Shown here: one piece after another, positions 24,728-32,601 of the stretch
Layout: every line of letters begins with the position of its first letter
How positions within the stretch are numbered: position 1 is the stretch's first letter
DNA from: Bacteroidia bacterium
GTDB taxonomy: Bacteria > Bacteroidota > Bacteroidia > NS11-12g > UBA9320
Assembly: GCA_028247315.1 (NCBI GenBank)
Contig: JAOKFZ010000016.1
Coordinates: 1-42,352 of the forward strand
Length of the DNA: 42,352 nt
Direction of reading: 5' to 3'
Notes under the pieces: generated by a model
Told to the model about the DNA's origin: nothing
The model's database searches: none
What the model saw: only the letters and a program-made list of their open reading frames with translations
Position numbers and translations under genes: made by a program

Positions 24728-25384
24728 CTACAATTCCCAATCTACTTCTTCATCTAAAAAAGCATTCGTTTTACTAAAAGGCTTACTGCCAAAAAAGCCT
24801 GCTTTCCCTCCAGCATAAACTTCTGCTGCGGGATGTGGTGCCGCTAACACCAAGTGTTTTGATTCGTTTATTAGATATGTTTTCTTTTGAGCGTGTGCTC
24901 CCCAGAGTATAAAGACTACTTCATCTTTTTCTTTAGAAATGTATTCTATAGCTCCATCTGTAAAGGCTTCCCACCCTTTTCCTTTGTGAGCTGCGGGAGA
25001 TTTTTGTTCTACGGTGAGTATGGTATTGAGCAAAAACACTCCGTTTTGTGCCCATTGAGTCAACTCTCCGCTCTGAGGTATTGCTATACCTACGTCTGCG
25101 TGTAGTTCTTTGAAAATATTGCGTAGTGAAGGAGGAATTCTATTTCCTTCTCTCACCGAAAAACAAAGTCCGTGTGCTTGCCCTTCTCCGTGGTAAGGGT
25201 CTTGACCAAGGATCACTACTTTTATCTCATCTACAGGAGTAAGCTCAAAGGCATTGAAGATTTCTTCTTCTGGCGGGTAGATGATGGCTCCTTCCTTTTT
25301 TCTCATTCGTAAATAGACTTGTAGGTCTTTGTAGTAAGGCTGAGAAGTTTGGGAGTTTAAAAAGGGCTGCCAAGAAGACGTCAT
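24728..25384 (-). CDS. ung: Uracil-DNA glycosylase (family 1)
   Basis: A 218-residue DNA repair enzyme that removes uracil from DNA. Motifs: KVVILGQDPYHGEGQAHGLCFSV with the water-activating Asp62, PPSLRNIFKEL, LLNTILTVEQKSPAAHKGKGWE, and APHPAAEVYAGGKAGFFGSKPFSKTN with His184. The Ala-Ala after HP and the longer loop replace the better-known HPSPLS form; I recall the same form in other Bacteroidota. The start is the ATG at 25384, which overlaps the stop of a small upstream ORF (TGATG); a GTG at 25387 would add one residue. Confidence 0.95.
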   Translation of the reverse strand: MTSSWQPFLNSQTSQPYYKDLQVYLRMRKKEGAIIYPPEEEIFNAFELTPVDEIKVVILGQDPYHGEGQAHGLCFSVREGNRIPPSLRNIFKELHADVGIAIPQSGELTQWAQNGVFLLNTILTVEQKSPAAHKGKGWEAFTDGAIEYISKEKDEVVFILWGAHAQKKTYLINESKHLVLAAPHPAAEVYAGGKAGFFGSKPFSKTNAFLDEEVDWEL

Positions 25385-25524
25385 CACTTTGATCCCCGCA
25401 ACTTTATCTCCGTATTATATGGGCTATTAGGCACTACGTACTTCTTGTACATCCACACCGCAGACCCTACGAATAGGGCAACGAATAAGACGAGAATTAG
25501 CAATTTTGCATACTTATTTTTCAT
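25384..25524 (-). CDS. 46-residue single-helix membrane protein coupled to ung
   Basis: A short frame from an ATG at 25524 to a TGA at 25386-25384. It encodes a basic start (MKNKYAK), a membrane helix at about residues 8-24 (LLILVLFVALFVGSAVW), and a polar basic tail ending in LRGSK. The stop overlaps the ung start codon in a TGATG arrangement, the classic layout for translational coupling, which supports a real gene. The hydrophobic pattern would be unusual by chance. No homologue is recognised; with an N-in topology the tail would be periplasmic. Confidence 0.6.
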   Translation of the reverse strand: MKNKYAKLLILVLFVALFVGSAVWMYKKYVVPNSPYNTEIKLRGSK

Positions 25525-25533
25525 ACAACACTT

Positions 25534-25576
25534 AAATAAAAAAGAGCGAATAGTATCTGAACACCATTCACTCTTT
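25534..25576 (-). terminator. Rho-independent terminator of the DPP III gene
   Basis: On the minus strand, arms 25576-25563 and 25554-25541 form a 14-bp stem (two G-U pairs) around an 8-nt loop, followed by a T-rich run (25540 to 25534). It lies 20 bp after the DPP III stop codon and upstream of the small membrane ORF, so ung should have a separate promoter. Confidence 0.75.
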
Positions 25577-25596
25577 ACTGTTCACTTTTTATTCGA

Positions 25597-27639
25597 TTAT
25601 TCTCCCGGTTTAACAAAAGCATACTCCGCTGCAAAACGAAGCATCTGCTCTACATAACCTTCTTGTTCTACCTTTAGGTTTGTAAAATTACCTTCTGCAT
25701 CCATCACTGGCACTAGTTTAGGCTGTACAAAACCACTATATGGAGCAAGGTTTAAGCTCTCATATCGTTCTACCACCTCTTTGTGAAGAGCAGCGTCTAC
25801 TGTTACTCCATATCCTTCTACGAGTGCTTCTGCTGCAGCATAGTCACCCTCCGACTTGATACGTTGTATCTCTTTCAATAACTCACCAAAAATCACGCGT
25901 AGCTTAGCGTAGTCATTTACGATGAAGTACGTCTTACCGTCTACTACTTTTTTCTCTACTACATTGTCTGCAAGACCTTTTTCGTATGCCCAACTTGCAT
26001 TAAGCTGACGGTTACGCATATGGTCTTCTTCTATGTTTTCACCTTCTTCAAGTCTGCGTAATTGTAGCATCATACCATTCGCTATGTAGCTATCAAATTC
26101 TGCCATACCTACTTCTAGACTCGGAACAAGCCCAAGATCTACTAGCTTCTGATCGTAGATATAGTAAAGAGCTACCAAGTCAGCACGAGCTTCTTCTAGC
26201 GTATTACTATAGTTTTTTAGTGTTTCTTTAGGTGTCCCTATTCCTGGGTTTATTTTACCAGATGCGTGACCTATTACCTCATGCATAGCCGTATGCATTT
26301 TACCACTTAGCTTATCGTGTTCTTTTATACGTGCTCGAGTAGCTTCATCCATATAAAACTCATTAAGGGAGCTACTTCCGCCTGCGGCAGCATAAGCCGC
26401 TACAATGTTGCCCAAACTTACCGACTTACTACCTATAGTACTTCTTATCCAGTTGCTGTTGGGTAAGTTTATTCCAATAGGTGTAGCAGGAGCTGCATCT
26501 CCTGCCTCCATTACGGCATCTATTACTCTGTAACTTACACCAACTACCTTTTCTTTTTTGTGCTCATCCATTATCGAGCTATTGTCCTCAAAATACTGAG
26601 CATTTTCACTCAATACCGCCATACGCTTACTCGCTGCTTTGTCATTTACTTGTATCACGCCTTCAAAAGCACCTTTGGTACCAATAGCATCTCCGTATAC
26701 TTCTATAAAACCAAGAATGAAATCTATCTCGCCTTCGGTACTGTTTACCCAATTGATGTTGGTTGCATCCCATTGACTAAGGTCGCCTGTAGTAAAGTAC
26801 TCTGCTAACATACCTATATGCTTTGCTTGAGCCTCATTTTCTGCTACTTTTTCTGCTTTCTTTAGCCAGTAGATCATTTTATCCATAGCTCCACCGTATA
26901 AACCTCCACTTTTAATCGTAAGGTCTACTAGCTCGCCGTCTTGTTTTATAAGTCTAGAGTTTAGTCCATTCTCTATTGGTTTGGCCTCTCCCGTAGTCCC
27001 CATAGCAGCATAATGTGCCATGGCTTCAGCTTCTGTCACACCTTCACCATAATGGTTATTTGCACTCAATGCTACTTTGTCTACTCCTTTGTCTTTCACT
27101 ACTTTTTTAGCATCTACAGATGAGTCAAACATTACTGGAGTAAGCTTAGCTATCATCTCCTCAGGAGTCTCACCTTCCATGGTAGGCCATTTAGCATCTT
27201 CACTATTTTTTACTAGCTCCTCAAAATATTCTTGGCTAAAGTCTGGCAAGAATTTCTTCTCTGCATAATGGTGATGTATACCATTGGCAAACCATACTCT
27301 TTTCAGGTATATCTCAAAATTATTCCAGTCTTCGGTAGACTTGTCTCCAGTATACGTAGTGTAAATATGCTCTAGGGTACGCTTAATCTGAATATTGTGC
27401 TTGTAGTTCTGAGCATACGTTATTTCTCTACCACTCAGTGCAGCCTGACTTAGATAGTACACCAGTTCTTTTTGCTTAGCCGTAAGATCATTGATACTAC
27501 TGGCATCGTAGCTTAATATCTTGAGGTCGGCGAAACGATTTGGGTCGTTTTCTTCTGTTTCTGTACTCACCTCTTTAGGGGCGTCATTACAAGCTACGAG
27601 TACTGCAGCTAGGATAAATAATAGGAAATAATTTTTCAT
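25597..27639 (-). CDS. Dipeptidyl peptidase III (M49 family) lipoprotein
   Basis: A 680-residue zinc peptidase that removes dipeptides from peptide N-termini. The zinc site is HEVIGH (His453, Glu454, His458; the M49 HEXXGH form) plus EEARAD (Glu482-Asp487) with the third ligand. Residues 1-17 are a lipoprotein signal with Cys17 in LVAC, so the enzyme is membrane-anchored and faces the periplasm or outside, unlike eukaryotic cytosolic DPP III. The length agrees with the Bacteroides enzyme. It most likely trims peptides for uptake. A hairpin with a T-run ends its transcript. Confidence 0.95.
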   Translation of the reverse strand: MKNYFLLFILAAVLVACNDAPKEVSTETEENDPNRFADLKILSYDASSINDLTAKQKELVYYLSQAALSGREITYAQNYKHNIQIKRTLEHIYTTYTGDKSTEDWNNFEIYLKRVWFANGIHHHYAEKKFLPDFSQEYFEELVKNSEDAKWPTMEGETPEEMIAKLTPVMFDSSVDAKKVVKDKGVDKVALSANNHYGEGVTEAEAMAHYAAMGTTGEAKPIENGLNSRLIKQDGELVDLTIKSGGLYGGAMDKMIYWLKKAEKVAENEAQAKHIGMLAEYFTTGDLSQWDATNINWVNSTEGEIDFILGFIEVYGDAIGTKGAFEGVIQVNDKAASKRMAVLSENAQYFEDNSSIMDEHKKEKVVGVSYRVIDAVMEAGDAAPATPIGINLPNSNWIRSTIGSKSVSLGNIVAAYAAAGGSSSLNEFYMDEATRARIKEHDKLSGKMHTAMHEVIGHASGKINPGIGTPKETLKNYSNTLEEARADLVALYYIYDQKLVDLGLVPSLEVGMAEFDSYIANGMMLQLRRLEEGENIEEDHMRNRQLNASWAYEKGLADNVVEKKVVDGKTYFIVNDYAKLRVIFGELLKEIQRIKSEGDYAAAEALVEGYGVTVDAALHKEVVERYESLNLAPYSGFVQPKLVPVMDAEGNFTNLKVEQEGYVEQMLRFAAEYAFVKPGE

Positions 27640-27813
27640 GTGTTTTAATCTTGATAGCGAAGATATGGAAAATGAAGGAATTTTTAACCTTCTTAAACGT
27701 GCTTCTGCGGCAACATAGCATCTGATCCTCTTACATACCGTACTGTATTCGCTCCATTGGATACAGCCTACAATACCATTTTATAGATACAATAGGCTAA
27801 CCTATCTAGCTTT

Positions 27814-28881
27814 CTACACTCTAAACTTCTTCTTCAATCCTTCTAGGTCTTCTACCACTTTGTCATTGAGCGGAATACCATTCGCGGTACGCTCCGCTTT
27901 TATACGATACTCTTTCTCCCCGGGTACATACACTTCTTGATCGGCCTTTACACGTTCTGCAGATTTAAAACTCTGTATCCAGTGATCCATACTCGATTTA
28001 AATTCGGCCGTACCCCTAAATCCTTCGATCTCCATAGCACCTACAAAGTGACCAAGTCCTTTACCGGGTAAATTGGGCAGTATAGGCAAGAAACTCACAA
28101 ATGGGGGCACCCACTTCCCATAGTTGGCACCCGACAGCACTCCTGTCATCACGTCTACCAAGCCGCCTAGAGCATATCCCTTATGACTACTCAGTTCTTC
28201 CAAACTACCGAGCGGAGTTAGCATTCCACCGTCTTTTAGCTCATCTACATTTTGGCTAGCATTACCGTGCTTATCTACCATCCATCCTTTCGGGATTACC
28301 TTACCTTCTCTTCGTGCTATTTCTATTTTTCCCCTAGCTACAGACGCCGTTGCTAAATCTATTACCAAAGGCCTCTCCGATCCTGCAGGAAAAGCGTAGG
28401 CTATAGGATTGGTTCCCAGCATAGCTTCTTTGCTGTGTGTAGGTGGTATGAAAGGAGTAGCATTGGTCATAGCCATACCTATCATATCATGCGGCAAAGC
28501 CATCATAGCGTGGTAACCTGCTATACCGAAGTGATTACTGTTTTGTATTGCTCCCCAGCCGCTGCCATATTGTTTTGCCCGCTCTACTGCAATGGCCATG
28601 GCCTTGGGTGCTACTACTAGCCCTAGACCACCATCTCCGTCTATGCTAAAAGTAGATTTGTTTTCTCTAATAATCTTTACCTCTGGGGTCATATTAATAC
28701 GACCAGCTTCCCAAAGTGCTACATAACCCAACAAGCGAGATACCCCGTGACTATCAATGCCGCGTATATCTGCACTCGTGAGCACATCTGAAGCCTGTTT
28801 AGCATCTAGTTCATTGGCTCCCATCGCCATAAAGACATTCACACTCAGCTCGCTCAGTTCCTCTTTGGTAAATACTTGCAT
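27814..28881 (-). CDS. Ldh2/YlbC-family NAD(P)-dependent 2-hydroxyacid dehydrogenase
   Basis: 355 residues of the malate/L-lactate/ureidoglycolate dehydrogenase family, which oxidises 2-hydroxyacids or reduces delta-1-piperideine and pyrroline carboxylates with a non-Rossmann fold. Motifs: DIRGIDSHGVSRL with His45, AIQNSNHFGIAGYHAMMAL, GTNPIAYAFPAGSERPLVIDLATASVARGKIE, and SHKGYALGGLVDVMTGVLSGA near the end. The exact substrate cannot be read from sequence; malate or sulfolactate-type dehydrogenases belong here too. It appears to be a single-gene unit, 174 bp upstream of the DPP III start. Confidence 0.9.
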   Translation of the reverse strand: MQVFTKEELSELSVNVFMAMGANELDAKQASDVLTSADIRGIDSHGVSRLLGYVALWEAGRINMTPEVKIIRENKSTFSIDGDGGLGLVVAPKAMAIAVERAKQYGSGWGAIQNSNHFGIAGYHAMMALPHDMIGMAMTNATPFIPPTHSKEAMLGTNPIAYAFPAGSERPLVIDLATASVARGKIEIARREGKVIPKGWMVDKHGNASQNVDELKDGGMLTPLGSLEELSSHKGYALGGLVDVMTGVLSGANYGKWVPPFVSFLPILPNLPGKGLGHFVGAMEIEGFRGTAEFKSSMDHWIQSFKSAERVKADQEVYVPGEKEYRIKAERTANGIPLNDKVVEDLEGLKKKFRV

Positions 28882-29011
28882 TCAATCACAAAAATGCATA
28901 TTTTTTTAATGTACTAAATGGTTAACATTAATTTGTTTATAAACTTGAAAAAAAACATAATAAAATTTATTTAGAATAGATGCAACATATTTGCATAGCA
29001 ACAGGTCTACC

Positions 29012-29572
29012 TTGAACCAAACTAAAACTAACCAATTGGATGAACGCGAACTTATCAAAGGATGTGTCAAAAATGACGTACATAGCCAACAGGCACTGTA
29101 TGAGCACTTTGCACCAAAAATGATGGGAGTTAGTATGCGATATTGTACTAGTAAGATGGAAGCAGAGGATGTACTTCAAGATGCTTTCATTAAGATTTTT
29201 GATAAAATAAAAACCTTTAAAGGAGAAGGATCTTTTGAAGGATGGATAAGGAAGATAGTGGTATTTACAGCATTAAAAAGTAACGACAAGCGAGTTAGTA
29301 AATTCGAACCTGGATCATTAGAAAATGTTCAAGAACAAAGTTTTGACGCTAAAGCTATCAGCAATATGGAAACGGCTAATTTGCTGAGCATATTGCAAGA
29401 GTTGCCCGAAGGATACAGAGCAGTATTTAACCTCTACGCTATAGAAGGTTATAGCCACAAAGAGATAGGGAAAATACTTGACATAAGTGATGTGACCAGT
29501 CGCACACAGTATAGCAGAGCCAAACAACATTTGATTAAACTACTTGCCCAATATGGCATACAACGCATATGA
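29012..29572 (+). CDS. ECF-type RNA polymerase sigma factor
   Basis: About 186 residues. Region 2 shows LIKGCVKNDVHSQQALYEHFAPKMMGVSMRY, then EAEDVLQDAFIKIFDKI and FEGWIRKIV; region 4 shows LPEGYRAVFNLYAIEGYSHKEIGKILDIS followed by TSRTQYSRAKQHL. No ATG is available in frame. TTG codons at 28991, 29012 and 29036 are the options; I prefer 29012, as an AGG lies 6-8 nt upstream, with 28991 (193 residues) as alternative. The stop overlaps the next gene by 4 nt (ATGA), so the partner beside it is a likely regulator. Expected targets include the downstream surface-protein genes. Confidence 0.9.
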   Translation: MNQTKTNQLDERELIKGCVKNDVHSQQALYEHFAPKMMGVSMRYCTSKMEAEDVLQDAFIKIFDKIKTFKGEGSFEGWIRKIVVFTALKSNDKRVSKFEPGSLENVQEQSFDAKAISNMETANLLSILQELPEGYRAVFNLYAIEGYSHKEIGKILDISDVTSRTQYSRAKQHLIKLLAQYGIQRI

Positions 29573-31053
29573 AAAACGAGATAGAAAATATCTTCAAACA
29601 AAAATTCAACAGCTTTGAAGCAACACCGAGTGCGGGTCTTTTTGGTGCTATAATCGCCAAAAAGGCTAAGAAAAAACGAGCGATATGGATGTGGAGTACA
29701 GCAGCTTTACTGGTTACGGCATCTGCATTGGGCCTTTGGTCGTATACAAACAATACCCCTTTGCAGCTTGCAAAAAACACTATTGAGAATACGGATAAAA
29801 GCATACCCACTTTACCCGATCCAATACATGACAAAAAAGATGTTGTACAAGATAATAGCATTATCGAAAAGCCCCGATCACAGACCAATCTCAAGAATAA
29901 ACCAGGTGGAGAAAGAATCAAAGAAGAGATTGCTGTAAAAAGAGAAACACGCACTCTAAAAACAGAAGCTAAGACACAGCATAGACATAACAAAGCTGCT
30001 AGAACAAACACCAACTCTAAAAACAAATGGGCTGAACTATTTGCCAAGATTGATATGGCAAATCCAACCATGGATTTGGATAAAGGGACACTATACCATG
30101 GGAACAAAAAACAGACTATCGATAAGAGTGCGGGGTTAAACATTCCACAAAACAATAAAACCAGGGCACTAATAAACTCAGCCAAAGACCACAAAACAGA
30201 GAATAACGACCGCAAACAGACGCTAAACAGTACCTTAAATACGATCACCTCCGTTACAATCGAACAAACACCTAAAGTCAAAGAAGAGGAGGATATTGAA
30301 GAGGTGATTCTTCCATTACCTACAGGAAGACTTGTTGCCCTTAATAAATGGAGAATACAGGCATCTGTGGGTATGGGTTATGCCAGTAGAACCCTTTCTG
30401 AAACGAATAAAGAATACATAGACTTAAGAAACAGCACAGAAAATGTAGCCGTATCCTATCAGTTTGGAGCAAATGTTATCTATCAATTTAGCCCACGCTG
30501 GAATATTCAAACAGGCTTGCAATACACCATAAGAAATGAACTATTTGAGTATAGTGAACAGATGTACACTACAGAAAAACGAGAGGTACAACGTACTGAG
30601 ACAGTAGTACATCCTGTACTCGGAGAAATAGAGCGTACTTATCTGGAAATCACCATAGATACAACATCTCAGTATCTAAAGTATACATCATCTCAAAACA
30701 AATTCCAAACTGTAAGTATTCCCATTATTGTAGAACGCGAGCTCTTTAAACATCATAGCTGGAGTTTACTTGCTAAAGTGGGAGTACATGCTGGCATATA
30801 CTCCAATAGAGTTGGGCTGCTACTAGCACCAAATAAGGAAACACAGGAATATACCACACTGCCCACTCGTAATACAGGTATCGCCAGTGCAATGTTTGGT
30901 ACAGGTGTGCTGTACAGCGTTACACCGCGAATTTCTTTGCTTGCTTATCCACAAGTAAATTTACAACTTAATTCCAGTACAAAACGTACTGCAGGATTTA
31001 GCCAAAATGACTGGGGTATCTATACACACGTTGGTTTGAGAATAGGCTTATAA
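29569..31053 (+). CDS. Putative trans-envelope sigma regulator: cytoplasmic head, inner-membrane helix, OM beta-barrel
   Basis: A 494-residue protein. Residues 1-38 are a short charged cytoplasmic head with the pattern FKQKFNSFEATPSAGLFGAI, like the head I recall in Bacteroidota proteins paired with ECF sigma factors. Residues about 39-59 form one membrane helix without a cleavage site. Residues 60-255 are a polar linker rich in Lys, Asn, Thr and Glu. From about 258 (KWRIQASVGMGYASR) to the end there are alternating strands (VAVSYQFGANVIYQFS, WNIQTGLQYTI, WSLLAKVGVHAGIYS, GIYTHVGLRIGL) typical of an outer-membrane beta-barrel. It could pass an outer-surface signal to the sigma factor. No zinc anti-sigma motif is seen. 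The start overlaps the sigma stop. Confidence 0.7.
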   Translation: MKNEIENIFKQKFNSFEATPSAGLFGAIIAKKAKKKRAIWMWSTAALLVTASALGLWSYTNNTPLQLAKNTIENTDKSIPTLPDPIHDKKDVVQDNSIIEKPRSQTNLKNKPGGERIKEEIAVKRETRTLKTEAKTQHRHNKAARTNTNSKNKWAELFAKIDMANPTMDLDKGTLYHGNKKQTIDKSAGLNIPQNNKTRALINSAKDHKTENNDRKQTLNSTLNTITSVTIEQTPKVKEEEDIEEVILPLPTGRLVALNKWRIQASVGMGYASRTLSETNKEYIDLRNSTENVAVSYQFGANVIYQFSPRWNIQTGLQYTIRNELFEYSEQMYTTEKREVQRTETVVHPVLGEIERTYLEITIDTTSQYLKYTSSQNKFQTVSIPIIVERELFKHHSWSLLAKVGVHAGIYSNRVGLLLAPNKETQEYTTLPTRNTGIASAMFGTGVLYSVTPRISLLAYPQVNLQLNSSTKRTAGFSQNDWGIYTHVGLRIGL

Positions 31054-31054
31054 A

Positions 31055-32575
31055 ATGATGAGAAAAATTGCACTTGTTACCACACTCCTTTTTTGGGTAA
31101 GCCAAGTGCTTGCCCAATTTGGGTTTACCACCTTGGGAGACGTAGTGAATCTGCGTATCAATAGTAATGGCAGTTTAGGTGTAAACCTAAGCAACCTATC
31201 TCCTAGTTCCAACCTTACTGATCAAACAAGCAATCACTTTCTAAAACAAGCAGGACTGTATATCATAGCAAGCGACAACATCGGTCAATTTCACAGTGCC
31301 ATACAGTATATACAAGGCATAGATTCGTTTGATTTTTGGCCAGGCCCAGTGGACACACTCACCAACCAAACAGGCAACATTGCAGATTGGGATAATGTAT
31401 GGAGTCTAACTAAAGAAGAAGTAGACTACCACCAGAACAACTGGATGAAGAGTGGTTATGTACCAAGCACTAGTATTGCAAACTGGCCTGCTAATGGTAG
31501 TGACGGATATGCCAAATACCTAGCTCCTTTTGTAGACTATAACAGTGATGGCATTTACAATCCAGAGCTAGGAGACTACCCTGCAATTAGAGGTCAAAAA
31601 TCGGCCTATTGTATTTTTAATGATCTAGCCGAAGAACATACTGCATCTCTTGGAGTAGAACTCGGCATAGAAGTACAACTTATGGCCTATCAACTAGCTG
31701 GTAGTGAGACTATTTACTTAGAATACTACCTTATTAACCGAGGCATCTTAGATTACGATAAAATTTGGGTGGGCTTCTTCTTAGACGGGCAATGCGGAAA
31801 CCCAAACGACAATTTTGCAGGCACCTTCCAGACATACCCTCAGAGTGTGTTTGTATACAATGGAGACGAACTGGACGAAGGATATTTTGAAGAGAGCCTA
31901 CCCTTTGTCTCTGCGACATTTCTAAATGAAAACTTAACTAAAAGTATTGCTTTTGACAACACGAATAAAGTTAGTGGAGCACCTCATTTGGTGAATGAAC
32001 ACATAGAGATAGGCCAAGGAAATTGGAAAAATGGACAACAACTGCAACAAGGAGGTGAAGGCATAATTACCACGAATAAAGCAGATTACATATTTAATCA
32101 AAGCCAAGGTTCATCCAATCCTTGGGTGGAAGAACTCCCAACAAACAAACTAGGAGAACGTTCCATAATAGGTATTACTGAGCATGACAATTTCACAGCT
32201 AAAGATTTCATAAAATTAGACGTTGCTCTAGATTTTGGGTTTTACAAATCAGAAGAAGACAGGATTGAAACAATTACTGCCGTTTCTGAGCAAAGTTTAA
32301 ATAATTACAGAAATGTGACAAGTGCCAAAATAGTAACTTCCGAAAATACATTTTCGGTATACCCAAACCCCATTACTTCTTCTCGATTCACACTTGACTC
32401 CAAGCATATATTTGATTTAGAAATAATTGATTACCAAGGAATTACTGCTTATTCTGCGAGCAATATAAAAAAAGGCAAAAACGTATGCAACATTCACCTA
32501 GACTCAGGGGTCTATGTATTGAAGCTAACAACTAAAAAGGGTGTTCAAACCATTAAACTGTATGTTAGCTACTAA
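31055..32575 (+). CDS. Secreted protein with T9SS type A sorting domain
   Basis: 506 residues with a signal peptide (1-21, ends QVLAQ) and a C-terminal T9SS type A domain from about 430 (TFSVYPNPITSSRFT, then SGVYVLKLTTKKGVQTIKLYV). The middle has a block common to large Bacteroidota secreted proteins: FVDYNSDGIYNPELGDYPAIRGQKSAYCIFND, and IYLEYYLINRGILDYDKIWVGFFLDG with a calcium-loop-like Asp/Asn pattern. No catalytic motif is seen; it may be a surface or matrix component. It starts 1 nt after the beta-barrel regulator stop, so it is in the same operon as the sigma factor. Confidence 0.85.
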   Translation: MMRKIALVTTLLFWVSQVLAQFGFTTLGDVVNLRINSNGSLGVNLSNLSPSSNLTDQTSNHFLKQAGLYIIASDNIGQFHSAIQYIQGIDSFDFWPGPVDTLTNQTGNIADWDNVWSLTKEEVDYHQNNWMKSGYVPSTSIANWPANGSDGYAKYLAPFVDYNSDGIYNPELGDYPAIRGQKSAYCIFNDLAEEHTASLGVELGIEVQLMAYQLAGSETIYLEYYLINRGILDYDKIWVGFFLDGQCGNPNDNFAGTFQTYPQSVFVYNGDELDEGYFEESLPFVSATFLNENLTKSIAFDNTNKVSGAPHLVNEHIEIGQGNWKNGQQLQQGGEGIITTNKADYIFNQSQGSSNPWVEELPTNKLGERSIIGITEHDNFTAKDFIKLDVALDFGFYKSEEDRIETITAVSEQSLNNYRNVTSAKIVTSENTFSVYPNPITSSRFTLDSKHIFDLEIIDYQGITAYSASNIKKGKNVCNIHLDSGVYVLKLTTKKGVQTIKLYVSY

Positions 32576-32601
32576 CCAATGCTAAGACAATTGAATAAGA
32601 A

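Noticed and set aside
29535..30281. A 248-codon minus-strand open frame
   Set aside because: It lies inside the sigma/barrel operon on the opposite strand, has a Cys/Phe/Leu/Val-rich composition typical of antisense shadow, and matches no family.
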